This document shows, piece by piece, positions 51,339-61,011 of a stretch of DNA of 64,000 nucleotides; position 1 is the first letter of the stretch, and the number at the start of each line of letters is the position of its first letter. Position numbers and translations under genes: made by a program. The stretch is from Acidobacteriota bacterium (GTDB lineage: Bacteria; Acidobacteriota; Terriglobia; Bryobacterales; Bryobacteraceae): contig JAFDVZ010000003.1 of NCBI GenBank assembly GCA_018268715.1, forward strand, positions 124,001-188,000. The letters are read 5' to 3'. The notes beneath the pieces are model-generated. The model was given only the letters and a program-made list of their open reading frames with translations. It was not told where the DNA came from and ran no database searches.

Positions 51339-52680
51339 CCATCAACTCCCCGACCATCACCGTCGGCGAAGCCAGCGAGCCGCGAAACTCCAGGTCATTT
51401 CCAATAGCTTCAATCCCGGCCAGCAGATTCGGAATCGTGCCCGAGATGGTGACCTCGGAAACCGGATACGCCAGCTCGCCGTTCTCAATCCACAGCCCCA
51501 CCGCGCCGCGCGAATAATCCCCGGTCACCGTATTCGCGCCGAAGCCGATCAACTCGGTGACATACAACCCATTCGGCACGCTGCGAATGATCTCGGCCGC
51601 CGTCATCGCGCCCGGCTCCAGGTAGAAGTTCCCATGCCCCACCGCCGCCGCGCCGGTCAGCCCGCGCGATGCGTTGCCGGTCGTTTTCAAACCCAGCCGC
51701 CGCGCCGAATAGGTGTTCATGAGGTAGCTCGTCAGCACGCCCTTGTCCACCACCACGGTCCGCCGGCTCGGCACGCCCTCGTCATCGGAAGGGGTGCTGC
51801 CGAACAGCACCGGAATGGTGCCGTCGTCGACAATCGTCACCCGCTCGCTCGCCACCTTCTCGCCCAGCTTCCCCGCCAGGAACGAAGCCTTGCGATACAC
51901 CGAGTTCCCGTTCACCGCATCGAACACATGATCGAGCAGGCTGCGCGCCACCCGAGCCTCAAACACCACCGGGACCCTCTGCGTGGCCACCTTGCGCGCG
52001 CCCAGTCTCCGCAGCACCCGCTTGGCCGCCGTCGTCCCCACCAGTTCCGGCGATTCCAGCCGCGAAGCGCTGCGCGCCGCCGTCATCCAGTAATCCCGCT
52101 CCATCGCATCGCCCAGCTTCGCCACCGGCACGGTCGCCAGCGAACAGTTGCTCGTCCGATACGAATTCACAAACCCTCGGGAATTGGCGAACACGCGATA
52201 GCCCGTGTAGGAATCGAAGGAGGCGCCCTCGGAATTCGTAATGCGGCTGTCCACGGCCAGCGCGGCGGCCTCGGCGTCCCGCGCCCGGCGGATCTTCTCC
52301 TCCGTGCTCAGCGTCTCGACGTCGTCGAAATAGAGCTGCAGGTCGGCGTCGACCTTGCCGAAATCCGCATCCTCGGGCAGCCCGGCGAAGCTGTCGTCGG
52401 AGGTGATCTCGGCGATCTCCATCGCCCCGCTCACCATCGCGCGAATGCCATCCGGCGTCAAATCGGAGGTGTACGCCGACCCGGTCCGCTTCCCGATCAG
52501 CACCCGTATGCCGGCCCCGCGCGCGCCCGCCTGTTTCAGGTTCTCCACCTGCCCGCGCCGCACCGAAACCGAGAATTCGTCGCCCTGTATCAGCGTACAT
52601 TCGGCGTCGGTAGCCCCGCGCGCCCGCGCCAGCCCAACCGCTCCCGCCGCGATCTCTTCAAACTGCGCCTGTGCCTTCAC
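51325..52680 (-). CDS. pmbA: PmbA/TldE, TldD partner subunit
   Basis: 451 residues from GTG 52678-52680, which overlaps the tldD stop by four bases (GTGA). Non-catalytic half of the TldD/TldE metalloprotease: it has FSVSVRRGQVENLKQAGARGAGIRVL and the C-terminal GFGANTVTGDYSRGAVGLWIENGELAYPVSEVTISGT but no HExxxH. TldD/E heterodimers trim peptides such as microcin precursors and CcdA. Its end overlaps the WaaA-LpxK end by 14 bases (convergent). Confidence 0.96.
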   Translation of the reverse strand: MKAQAQFEEIAAGAVGLARARGATDAECTLIQGDEFSVSVRRGQVENLKQAGARGAGIRVLIGKRTGSAYTSDLTPDGIRAMVSGAMEIAEITSDDSFAGLPEDADFGKVDADLQLYFDDVETLSTEEKIRRARDAEAAALAVDSRITNSEGASFDSYTGYRVFANSRGFVNSYRTSNCSLATVPVAKLGDAMERDYWMTAARSASRLESPELVGTTAAKRVLRRLGARKVATQRVPVVFEARVARSLLDHVFDAVNGNSVYRKASFLAGKLGEKVASERVTIVDDGTIPVLFGSTPSDDEGVPSRRTVVVDKGVLTSYLMNTYSARRLGLKTTGNASRGLTGAAAVGHGNFYLEPGAMTAAEIIRSVPNGLYVTELIGFGANTVTGDYSRGAVGLWIENGELAYPVSEVTISGTIPNLLAGIEAIGNDLEFRGSLASPTVMVGELMVSGK

Positions 52681-54110
52681 TTCGCGGTGCCCCCCACGGT
52701 CATGCGGTCGATTTTGATCGTCGGAATGCCGACTCCCACCGGGACGCTCTGCCCCTCCTTGCCGCAAATCCCAACGCCCTGATCCAGTTGCAGGTCGCGC
52801 CCCACCATGCTCACATGTTTGAGCGACTCCGGCCCATTGCCGATCAACGTCGCCCCGCGCACCGGCCGCGTGATCTTACCGTCTTCGATCAGGTAGGTTT
52901 CGCTCGCCGTGAACACAAAGTTGCCGCTGGTGATGTCCACCTGCCCGCCGCCAAAGGCCGCGCAGTACAGGCCTTTATTCACCGACTTCACGATTTCCTC
53001 GGGATCGCTCTCCCCGGCCAGCATGAACGTGTTGGTCATGCGCGGCAGCGGGATGTGCTGGTAGCTTTCCCGCCGTCCGTTGCCGGTGGGCGTCGCCCGC
53101 AGCAGGCGGCTCGACAGGCGGTCGTGCAGGTATCCGCGCAGCACGCCGTTTTCGATCAGCACGTTGCGCTGCGTCTGGTTGCCTTCGTCGTCCACATTCA
53201 GCGATCCGCGGCGGTTGGAGATGCAGCCATCGTCCACCACCGTGCACAGCGGGCTCGCCACCTGCTGCCCCACGCGATTGCTGAAGGCGGAAACGCCCTT
53301 GCGATTGAAATCGGCCTCCAGGCCATGGCCCACGGCTTCATGCAGCAGGATGCCCGGCCACCCCGGCCCCAGCACCACGGTGGTTTCGCCCGCCGGCGCG
53401 TCCACCGCCTCCAGTTGCACCAGCGCCTGCCGCACCGCCTCGCCGGCGAAGTATTCCGGCGTCTTGACGGTCTCGAAGAACTCGAGCCCCACCCGTCCGC
53501 CGCCGCCTGAATAGGCGTTCTGCGGCCGGCCCTCGCCATTGCGCACATAAGCGGAAACGCCCATGCGCGCCAGCGGCTGCCGGTCGAACGTCAGGCCGCC
53601 CTCGGTGGTCGCCACCAGCACGTGCCGCAGGTTGTCCGCGTACATCGCCTGCACCAGGAACACCCGCGAATCGGCGGCTCGAGCGGCCGCGTCGGCCCGC
53701 TTCACCAGCGCCACCCGTTCCGCCAGCGACGATTCCGTCGGCGCCGTCAACACCGGGTACAGGTCCCGCGTGGGATTCTCGGTGAAACCGATCGTGTCGA
53801 CCGTGGCCGGCCCCTTGGCGATGCAGGCGGCCACCCGAGCGGCCTTCAGGATCTTCTCGGGGCTCAGGTCGTCCGAGTACGCATACCCCGTCCGCTCCCC
53901 CGCAATCACGCGGATGCCCGCCCCCAACGTAGTCCCCTGAGTCGCGCTCTTGACGATGGACTCGTCCACACTAATCGTTGTGGTGCTGAGATATTCGAAG
54001 TAAATATCGGCGTAATCGCCGCCCGCCGACATCGCTTCGGCCAGGTATCGGTTCAGGTCGCGCTCGGTAACCCCGAATTTGCGGGCAAAAAACGACTCCG
54101 AAAACGGCAT
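52677..54110 (-). CDS. tldD: TldD metalloprotease, catalytic subunit
   Basis: 477 residues. The zinc motif HEAVGH (HExxxH) sits at about 257-262 in LLHEAVGHGLEADFNRKG, with the downstream Cys/His region SGNFVFTASETYLIEDGKITRPVRGATLIG completing the site. N-terminal DYADIYFEYLSTTTISVDE and GAGIRVIAGERTGYAYSDDL are shared with its partner. It forms a barrel-like heterodimer with PmbA that accepts only unfolded peptides. It is the first gene of the pair; the ATG is at 54108-54110. Confidence 0.97.
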   Translation of the reverse strand: MPFSESFFARKFGVTERDLNRYLAEAMSAGGDYADIYFEYLSTTTISVDESIVKSATQGTTLGAGIRVIAGERTGYAYSDDLSPEKILKAARVAACIAKGPATVDTIGFTENPTRDLYPVLTAPTESSLAERVALVKRADAAARAADSRVFLVQAMYADNLRHVLVATTEGGLTFDRQPLARMGVSAYVRNGEGRPQNAYSGGGGRVGLEFFETVKTPEYFAGEAVRQALVQLEAVDAPAGETTVVLGPGWPGILLHEAVGHGLEADFNRKGVSAFSNRVGQQVASPLCTVVDDGCISNRRGSLNVDDEGNQTQRNVLIENGVLRGYLHDRLSSRLLRATPTGNGRRESYQHIPLPRMTNTFMLAGESDPEEIVKSVNKGLYCAAFGGGQVDITSGNFVFTASETYLIEDGKITRPVRGATLIGNGPESLKHVSMVGRDLQLDQGVGICGKEGQSVPVGVGIPTIKIDRMTVGGTAK

Positions 54111-54163
54111 AGATCTGTTACTAGGTTAAATGACCTACGCCCAGGAGTCGATTCGGTTAATAT

Positions 54164-54574
54164 TCAGACCGCGGCGGGAACCTGCTGGATCGCGATTTCG
54201 ATCGTCGGCGCGTGCATCAGCGTGTGGTGAATCAGGCACTTTTCCACAGCCCGCCGCAAGCCCTCCCGATGCCTTTCGTCGGTGGCGTACTGCGACTCCA
54301 CCTCGATGCGGAACGAGCCGATGCGCGGCGGGTTCATGGCCTTTTCGCCGGTCACGCGAACGTTCAACCCTTCTTCGGAAAGCTTCCGCGCCTTCAGGTA
54401 CTGCACCGCGTAAAAGCCCGCGCACGTGCCGAGCGATGCGAGCATCAACTCCGGCGGAGTCATGCCGGCGTCGGCGCCGCCGTTCTCGGCAGGCTGGTCG
54501 CAAATGATCTTGTGGCCGCGCGAGTCGACCTCAAAACTCACCCCATTGAGGAATCGAACGTTGGTTTCGTACAT
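54164..54574 (-). CDS. OsmC-family peroxiredoxin-like protein
   Basis: 136 residues. The TPPELMLASLGTCAGFYAVQYLKAR segment contains the conserved Cys of the OsmC/YhfA fold, and the preceding HKIICDQP offers the other Cys. YhfA-like members lack a proven hydroperoxidase activity; Ohr/OsmC members reduce organic peroxides. Small standalone gene between tldD and a response regulator. Confidence 0.9.
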   Translation of the reverse strand: MYETNVRFLNGVSFEVDSRGHKIICDQPAENGGADAGMTPPELMLASLGTCAGFYAVQYLKARKLSEEGLNVRVTGEKAMNPPRIGSFRIEVESQYATDERHREGLRRAVEKCLIHHTLMHAPTIEIAIQQVPAAV

Positions 54575-54623
54575 GGCTACTTACCAGGATGCGGCGCCGG
54601 AGCCCTGGTGACGAAATGCCGCT

Positions 54624-55031
54624 TCAAATCGGCCGCGCCTCGAGCAATTCCCGGATCGCCACGCCCACCCGCAAATATTCATCGAGCGTGGGCGGCTTGA
54701 TGATGTAGCAATTCGCCCCCAGGCTGGCCGTCTCCACCCGGTCGTGCTCGGCGTCCGACGAGGTCAGGATCGCCACCCGCGTGTGGTCCAGGTGGGAATT
54801 CTCGCGGATGTGCGCAAGCACTTCCTTCCCCTCCATGCGGGGCAGGTTCAGATCTAGCAGAATCAGGTCCGGCGGCGGGGTCGCCCCGCCGAAGTGCCCG
54901 ATGCGCTCCACCGCCCTGTCCCCGTCCGCCAGCCACTCGATTTCCGAGTCCACCTGGTGGCTCCGCAACGCCTCCCTGATCAGAAAAACGTCCGCCGGAT
55001 TGTCCTCAATTAACAGGATTCGCGAGTGCAC
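54624..55031 (-). CDS. Single-domain response regulator (CheY/Rcp1-like)
   Basis: 135 residues from GTG 55029-55031; an in-frame TGA directly precedes it, so no earlier start exists. Receiver fold: acidic pair in LLIEDNPAD, phospho-acceptor Asp in LILLDLNLPRMEGKEVL, Thr/Ser in AILTSSDAEHD, and Lys in YIIKPPTLDEY. The IEDNPADVFLIREAL opening and long NLPRMEGKEVL loop are of the Rcp1-like class that pairs with phytochrome-type or hybrid kinases. It lies 54 bases after a receptor gene on the same strand; no kinase is nearby. Confidence 0.93.
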   Translation of the reverse strand: MHSRILLIEDNPADVFLIREALRSHQVDSEIEWLADGDRAVERIGHFGGATPPPDLILLDLNLPRMEGKEVLAHIRENSHLDHTRVAILTSSDAEHDRVETASLGANCYIIKPPTLDEYLRVGVAIRELLEARPI

Positions 55032-55085
55032 TCATTTACTCAGGCGACCCCAGTGTAAAGCGGCGCGCTCGTAAAGGCAATCCCT

Positions 55086-57098
55086 TCAACGAGGAGTCAG
55101 GTGGAAGGTGAACCCGGCCATCAGCGTGCGCGGGTAGCCCGGCGTACCGTGAATCCGGAACTGCGGATCCTCGCCCGCGAGCCTCGATTCGAAGTAGTTT
55201 TGCGTCTCGTAATAGGCCCGATTCAGCGCATTATCGACCGTAAAGTTGACGTCCAGCCACTTTTTCAGCGACCGTTCCACGCCCACATCAAATACCGTGT
55301 GGCCCGTCGCCCGGATCGTCGGATCCTCCCCGTCCAGGCGGTAGTGGTCAATCGCGCGCATGCGCACGGACCCGCTCCACCCCCTCCAGGAACTCACCGT
55401 AAGGCCCGCATTTGCGACAAAATGTGGCGCGGAATCGACATAAATGCGCGGTTTTGTGCCCATATAGAACGCGTTTACGACCTTTGTGAGGCCCCCATTG
55501 AGCGATAGATGGCCTGTAAGTGATACTGCAGCTTTGGTCTCGTAACCATATGATCTGCTTGGACCTTTGAATTCAAACGACCCATCATCCGCGATATAAA
55601 CCTGCTCATTGGAGCGGTCGATCCAGAAAAAATCGTTGCTCCAGGAAAATCGCCGGACCCGGTGGGAGAGGCCGAACTGGTAGAAGTCGGTTGTGGCGAT
55701 TTTCGGCAATTCGGGGCGCTGGACGATGCCGCGGGCGTCGGCCGAGGAAATGCCACGCCCGTAATTGAGGTATAGCGTCAGGGGTACACGCTGGGTGGGG
55801 GTGTAGGCGACGCTCGCCTTGGGTTGCCACTTCGCGTCGGTCTGCGCTTCGCCGTTGACCGAAAACCTGAACGAATCGGCCCTAAGTCCGCCTGTTAATT
55901 GCACTTTTCCGTGCATTAAACTCACCGTTTCCTGCACATATCCGGCCCCATTGGTGATCCGCGCGAGCGCTTTCGTCAACGGCGCGACCGGCATGCGCCC
56001 CACCCTCGAATCGAGCCCCACGTTGATCTGGCTGTCCTCGAAGTTGAGGCCGGCGGTGAACACGCCTTGGGTGGTGAAGAATTTGTGGGGGTGAAGGTAT
56101 TGGCCGTTAGCGCCTTCCTGGAGCCGGGAGTCGTGCTGGAGGAAGCCGTCGCCGTTCACCGGGTCATTCAAGTAAAAGGTGAAGTTTGAGTACAGATCTA
56201 ACAGAGAACGTTGGATAAAGGCGTCGGCCTTCCAAACATCGCCGTGAGCTGTTTCCTGGCGAAAATACCCGCCCAGGGTGGCCGCCTGGGACCGCCCACC
56301 GTCGGTCGGATCGACGTATCCGAAGCGGTCCAGACGGCCGCTTGCCACCTCGTCGAGTGGCAACTGCCCGGAGGAGTAGAAGCGGTTCAAACCGCCATTG
56401 AACTTGACTCCAAACGTGCGATTTTGCGTCCAATGTCGCGTGTAGTTACCGGTAAAGTTGTCGCGTCCGTAACGCAATGGAGACAGAAATGGGCCGTCGG
56501 TGCGGGAGCCTTCATAGGCCAGGAAGGAGTCCACTCGGGGCGAGGCCGGGCTGTAGGCCAGAAACGCCCGTCCCGTGCCGAACGATCCCGCCTGGAGACG
56601 GACGGTGATGCGGTCCGGCAGGGACTCCCGGGTTCTGATGTGGACGACTCCGAGGCCGCTGAAGTCGCCGTATTCGGCGCTGAAGGGGCCGTTGATCAGG
56701 TTCACTTCCTCGACCAGTTCCGGGGTGAGGCTCTTGAGCGAGCCGAGGTAGCCCTGGCCGTGGCCCTGCGTGCCCTGGTTCTGCTGGACGTCGTCGACCA
56801 GGATCTTGAGACCGCCGTTGACGCCGCCGTGATCCAGATTGAAGCCGAAACGGCGTACCTCGATCGACTTTCCGCCGCCTTCGTGCTGGCCGGCGTTGAT
56901 GCCGGCGTCGAGGACGTGGAAGATCTGGTCGTCGCGGGTGAACAGGGTTCGGGAGAAGACTTCGGCGTTACGGCGGTCCACCGAAGGTTCCTCGGGGGCC
57001 TGGGCCGTAATGACGATGGTGGTGTGAATCACGGGGAGGACGGGTTTCGGGTCGTCCTGGGCGAAACAGGTCGCCATGAGTAGGAGGGCTTCGAGCAT
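55086..57098 (-). CDS. TonB-dependent receptor
   Basis: 670 residues from ATG 57096-57098 (MLEALLLMATCFAQ leader); the reading frame is open 34 codons further, but that stretch is Arg/Pro-rich and lacks leader character. Plug domain about 45-185: VDRRNAEVFSRTLFTRDDQIFHVLDAGINAGQ-type sequence, RRFGFNLDHGGVNGGLKILVDDV, PELVEEVNLINGPFSAEYGDFSGLGVVHIRTR. Barrel strands run to the end, closing AGFTFHLTPR. No regulatory beta-sandwich, unlike the Oar-like proteins. Siderophore, cobalamin or glycan transport is possible; the ligand is not readable. Confidence 0.9.
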   Translation of the reverse strand: MLEALLLMATCFAQDDPKPVLPVIHTTIVITAQAPEEPSVDRRNAEVFSRTLFTRDDQIFHVLDAGINAGQHEGGGKSIEVRRFGFNLDHGGVNGGLKILVDDVQQNQGTQGHGQGYLGSLKSLTPELVEEVNLINGPFSAEYGDFSGLGVVHIRTRESLPDRITVRLQAGSFGTGRAFLAYSPASPRVDSFLAYEGSRTDGPFLSPLRYGRDNFTGNYTRHWTQNRTFGVKFNGGLNRFYSSGQLPLDEVASGRLDRFGYVDPTDGGRSQAATLGGYFRQETAHGDVWKADAFIQRSLLDLYSNFTFYLNDPVNGDGFLQHDSRLQEGANGQYLHPHKFFTTQGVFTAGLNFEDSQINVGLDSRVGRMPVAPLTKALARITNGAGYVQETVSLMHGKVQLTGGLRADSFRFSVNGEAQTDAKWQPKASVAYTPTQRVPLTLYLNYGRGISSADARGIVQRPELPKIATTDFYQFGLSHRVRRFSWSNDFFWIDRSNEQVYIADDGSFEFKGPSRSYGYETKAAVSLTGHLSLNGGLTKVVNAFYMGTKPRIYVDSAPHFVANAGLTVSSWRGWSGSVRMRAIDHYRLDGEDPTIRATGHTVFDVGVERSLKKWLDVNFTVDNALNRAYYETQNYFESRLAGEDPQFRIHGTPGYPRTLMAGFTFHLTPR

Positions 57099-57225
57099 GC
57101 GTAGCACGATTGCAAGAATCGTATCACCAACGGTACGAGAATGGAAGCCCCGATGGATGTGTAGCGCGACGGAAACCGGCGGACGGGCGCGGGGCGTCAC
57201 ACTGATTGCTAACCTTGAACTTGAA

Positions 57226-58755
57226 ATGAGAACCGGCGTCTGGATTGTACTTGCCGGAGCCCTGGCACTCGCGGCTCACGGCCAATCGCTGAAAGATTTC
57301 GAGAAGCGCGTCACCGAGTTCGATCTGGCGAATGGGATGCATTTCATCGTCATCGAACGGCATGACGCCCCGGTGGTCTCGTTCCACTCCTATGTGAACG
57401 CCGGTTCGGTGGACGATCCCAAGGGCGAGACCGGGATCGCGCACATGTTCGAGCACATGGCCTTCAAGGGCACGGAGGCGATCGGCTCGAAGAACTACCC
57501 CGCGGAGAAGGCCGCGCTCGAGGAGGTGGAGCGGGTCTACGACCGGCTGGACCAGGCCCGGCGCGCCGAGGCGGACCGGCATGGGGCCGCCGATCCCAAA
57601 AAGATGGAGGCCATCGAGGCCGAGCTCGAACGCGCCATCGAGAAGGCCAACAGCTTTGTGATTCCGAACGAGTACGACCGGATTGTGGAGTCCAATGGGG
57701 GCGTCGGGATGAACGCCGGCACCTCCACCGACAGCACGAACTACTTCTACAGCTTTCCTGCGAACCGGCTCGAGCTGTGGTTTCTGCTGGAGGCGCAGAG
57801 GTTCCAGGCGCCGGTGTTCCGCGAGTTCTACAAAGAGCGCGATGTGGTGCGCGAGGAACGGCGCATGCGGGTGGAGAGCAGTCCGCAGGGCCAACTGGTG
57901 GAGGCGCTGCTTTCGACGGCGTTCGCGGCGCATCCCTACAAGGTCGGCTCGGCGGGCTGGGCCAGCGACATCGAGAACTTCCGGTTGAAAGAAGCCGTGA
58001 AGTTCTTTGAGACCTACTACGTGCCCGGCAACATCACGATTGGCATCGCGGGCGACGTCGATCCGAAGCAGGCCCGGCAGTTGGCCGAGAAGTACTTCGG
58101 CCCGATCCCCAAGGGTCCGCTGCCGCCGCTGGTGCGCACAGTGGAGCCGCCGCAGCAGGGCGAGAAGCGGGCGGCCGTGGTGTCGCCCACCGAGCCCTAC
58201 ATGGCCATCGCCTACAAGCGGCCGGATCAGAACAGCAAGGACGATCTGGTGTTCGACGCGCTGGCCGATATCCTGGCGGGAGGGCGCACGGGCATCCTCT
58301 ACCGCGAGTTGGTGCGGGACAAGCGGATGGCGCTGGGCGCGTACGCGCAATCGTCGTTTCCGGGGTCGAAATACCCGAGCCTGTTCCTGTTCTTCCTGGT
58401 TCCCAATCGGGGGCGGTCGCTTGAGGAGAACGAGAAGGCCTGCTACGAGATTATCGAGCGGCTGAAGACGACCAAAGTGGACACGGAGACGCTGGAGCGG
58501 GTTAAAACCAAGCTGCGGGCGGAGCTGATCCGGAAGCTCGATAACAACGCGGGCCTGGCGGCGGAGTTGACGGCGTATCACGTCGCGTTCGGCGACTGGC
58601 GGCGGCTGTTCACCGAACTCAGTGAGTTCAACAAGATCACGGCCGATGATGTGCAGCGGGTGGCGCGACAGTACCTGGTTCCGGAGAGCCGGACGGTGGC
58701 GTTCACGGTGGCCGGCCCCAATAAGGACTCGGCCAAGGAGAGCGGCAATGAATAG
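57226..58755 (+). CDS. Exported M16 zinc peptidase, catalytic subunit
   Basis: 509 residues from ATG 57226, signal peptide 1-20. The inverted zinc motif HMFEH (HxxEH) is at 73-77 in IAHMFEHMAFKGT. An Arg/Glu-rich helical insertion (about 95-145) precedes the GGVGMNAGTSTDSTNYFY loop, and FYKERDVVREERRMR at about 201-215 supplies the third ligand Glu. The C-terminal half is the second, inactive M16 fold. It overlaps the inactive partner gene by eight bases. Likely a periplasmic oligopeptidase chamber. Confidence 0.95.
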   Translation: MRTGVWIVLAGALALAAHGQSLKDFEKRVTEFDLANGMHFIVIERHDAPVVSFHSYVNAGSVDDPKGETGIAHMFEHMAFKGTEAIGSKNYPAEKAALEEVERVYDRLDQARRAEADRHGAADPKKMEAIEAELERAIEKANSFVIPNEYDRIVESNGGVGMNAGTSTDSTNYFYSFPANRLELWFLLEAQRFQAPVFREFYKERDVVREERRMRVESSPQGQLVEALLSTAFAAHPYKVGSAGWASDIENFRLKEAVKFFETYYVPGNITIGIAGDVDPKQARQLAEKYFGPIPKGPLPPLVRTVEPPQQGEKRAAVVSPTEPYMAIAYKRPDQNSKDDLVFDALADILAGGRTGILYRELVRDKRMALGAYAQSSFPGSKYPSLFLFFLVPNRGRSLEENEKACYEIIERLKTTKVDTETLERVKTKLRAELIRKLDNNAGLAAELTAYHVAFGDWRRLFTELSEFNKITADDVQRVARQYLVPESRTVAFTVAGPNKDSAKESGNE

Positions 58756-60226
58756 GCGATGGTTCCTGGCGATGGCGGCCGGCGCCGGAATCGCGGCCGC
58801 CCAGCAGGCGACGCTGCCCACGATTCCCCATCTGCCGGATTACCGGACGTTGAAGTTCCCTGCCCTGAAGGCGGTCCAGATTCCGAAGCCCGAATCGTTC
58901 ACGCTGCCGAATGGGATGAAGGTGTTTCTGCTGGAGAACCACGAGTTGCCGCTGGTGAGCGGCTTCGCGCTGGCGCGTACGGGCAACCTGTTCGACCCGC
59001 CGGCCAAGCGCGGGTTGGCCGACCTGACCGGAACCGTGCTGCGAACCGGCGGCACGAAGACCCTGAGCGGGGACCAGGTGGACGAGACGCTGGAGAACAT
59101 GGCGGCGTCGGTGGAATCGAACATCGGGGAGAGCCGGGGGACGGTTTCGTTTTCCTGCCTGGCCGAGAACACCGGCGACGTGATGGCCATCTTCCGCGAT
59201 TTCGTGACCAGCGCCGAATTCCGCCAGGACAAGGTGGACCTGGCCCGGATGCAGCTTCGCAGCGGCATCGCGCGGCGCAACGACGACCCGAGCGGCATCG
59301 CCTCACGCGAGTTCACGAACATCCTGTACGGGCGGGATTCGCCGTATGGGTGGGAGATTGAGTACGAGCACGTGGACCGCATCGAGCGGAAGGACCTGGT
59401 GGAGTTCTACCGGCGCTACTTCTTCCCTTCGAACATCATGCTGGCCGTCTATGGCGACTTCTCTTCGGCGGAGATGCGGGCGCGCATCGAGAAGCTGTTT
59501 GGCGGGTGGGATTACCAGCAGGCGCCCGTGCCGCCCTTTCCGGCCTTTTCGGCCAAGCCCGCGCCGGGCGTGTATCTGGGCGACCGCAGCGACGTGAACC
59601 AGACCTTCTTCGAGATCGGGCACATCGGCGGGTTGCTGAACGACAAGGACTATCCGGCGCTGCAGGTGGCCGGCAACATTCTGGGCAGCGGATTCACGAG
59701 CCGGCTGATGCGGAGGGTCCGCACGGAGCTGGGCTACGCCTACAACATTGGGGCGAGCTGGGGCGCGGGATACCTGTCGCCCGGACTGTTCGAGATTTCG
59801 GGCAGCACGAAGTCGAAGACGACGGTGGAGACGATCCGCACCGTTCAACAGGAGTTGGAGAAGCTGCGGGCGACCGAGGTGACCGCCGAGGAGTTACAGA
59901 CGGCCAAGGACGCCGTGGAGAACAGCTTCGTGTTCTTCTTCGACACGCCAGCGCGGACGCTGAACCGGCTGGTGCTGTACCAGTATTATGGCTATCCGGC
60001 CGATTTCATCTTCCAATACCAGAAGGCCATCGGGCAGGTGACGCGCGCCGATGTTCTGAGGGTGGCGCGGAAGTATCTGCGACCGGAGAACCTGACGATC
60101 GTGGCGGTGGGCAATCCCAAGGAGTTCGGCGCGCCGCTGTCGGCGTTGGGACGAGTGCAGCCGCTGGATCTGACCATTCCGGAAGCCCCGGCGCGGGCGA
60201 CGGGCGAGGGGGCGAAATCGCAATGA
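58748..60226 (+). CDS. Exported M16 peptidase-like partner without zinc site
   Basis: 492 residues with a twin-arginine-like leader (MNRRWFLAMAAGAGIAAAQ). Both M16 folds are present, but the zinc motif is replaced: the position of HxxEH reads KRGLADLTGTVLRTGG. The Arg/Tyr substrate-pocket pair is kept in LMRRVRTELGYAYNIG. Active/inactive M16 heterodimers are known, e.g. the Sphingomonas A1 peptidase. It overlaps the genes on both sides (8 and 4 bases), so the three products are probably made stoichiometrically. Confidence 0.93.
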   Translation: MNRRWFLAMAAGAGIAAAQQATLPTIPHLPDYRTLKFPALKAVQIPKPESFTLPNGMKVFLLENHELPLVSGFALARTGNLFDPPAKRGLADLTGTVLRTGGTKTLSGDQVDETLENMAASVESNIGESRGTVSFSCLAENTGDVMAIFRDFVTSAEFRQDKVDLARMQLRSGIARRNDDPSGIASREFTNILYGRDSPYGWEIEYEHVDRIERKDLVEFYRRYFFPSNIMLAVYGDFSSAEMRARIEKLFGGWDYQQAPVPPFPAFSAKPAPGVYLGDRSDVNQTFFEIGHIGGLLNDKDYPALQVAGNILGSGFTSRLMRRVRTELGYAYNIGASWGAGYLSPGLFEISGSTKSKTTVETIRTVQQELEKLRATEVTAEELQTAKDAVENSFVFFFDTPARTLNRLVLYQYYGYPADFIFQYQKAIGQVTRADVLRVARKYLRPENLTIVAVGNPKEFGAPLSALGRVQPLDLTIPEAPARATGEGAKSQ

Positions 60227-61011
60227 CAAAGACGCTGATTTCTGTTTTATTGTGCGGCGCGGCGGCGATGGCGGCCGAGACCGATGCGCAGCGCGGCAAG
60301 CGCGTGGTGGACGAGGCCGTGGCGGCGCTGGGGGGCGAGAAGTTCCTGGGCATGCGGGACCGCATGGAGAGCGGCCGCGCCTACTCGTTCTATCGCGAGC
60401 AGTTGCAGGGACTGGCCCGGGCCACCATCTACACCCGCTATCGCGCCGTGCCGGGCGGCAAGCTGGGCGTCGAGGAGCGCGAGGCGTTCGGCAAGGACCA
60501 GGAGGCGGCCGTCCTGTTCACGCCGGAAGGCGAGGGGTTCGACATCACCTTTCGCGGCGCGCGTCCGCTGCCGGTGGAGCGCGTGGCGCGCTATTACGAC
60601 ACCACGCGGCATAACGTCTTCTATATCCTGCATTCCCGGCTGCATGAGAAAGGCATGACGTTCGAGAGCCGCGGCTCCGATGTCATCGATAACATGCCGG
60701 TGGAGATTGTCGACCTGATCGACGCCGATAACCAGGTGACCACGGTCTATTTCCATCGCAGCATGAAGGTGCCGGTGCGGCAGGTGTTCACACGCCGGGA
60801 TCCGGTGACCAAGCTGAAAGACGAGGAAGTGACGCTGTTTTCCAAGTACCGCGAGGTGGATGGCGTCGAGTGGCCCTACGCCATCCAGCGCGAGCGCAAT
60901 GGGGAGAAGATCTTCGAGATGTACTCGGACACCGTGCAGGTGAACAAGGCGCTCGAGGACAAGCTATTCCTGATTCCGACCGGCATGAAGCGGCTGAAGC
61001 CGATGCAGTGA
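60223..61011 (+). CDS. Exported protein, third gene of the M16 operon
   Basis: 262 residues, signal peptide 1-18 (VLLCGAAAMAAE). The body is a beta-rich sheet protein of the LolA/outer-membrane lipoprotein-sorting type: GKRVVDEAVAALGGEKFLGMRDR, DVIDNMPVEIVDLIDADNQVTTVYFHRSMKVPVRQVF, and EVTLFSKYREVDGVEWPYAIQRERNGEKIFEMYSDTVQVN. Such proteins often bind hydrophobic ligands. It overlaps the inactive M16 gene by four bases; the 3' end overlaps the converging HEAT-repeat gene by 48 bases. Confidence 0.8.
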   Translation: MTKTLISVLLCGAAAMAAETDAQRGKRVVDEAVAALGGEKFLGMRDRMESGRAYSFYREQLQGLARATIYTRYRAVPGGKLGVEEREAFGKDQEAAVLFTPEGEGFDITFRGARPLPVERVARYYDTTRHNVFYILHSRLHEKGMTFESRGSDVIDNMPVEIVDLIDADNQVTTVYFHRSMKVPVRQVFTRRDPVTKLKDEEVTLFSKYREVDGVEWPYAIQRERNGEKIFEMYSDTVQVNKALEDKLFLIPTGMKRLKPMQ

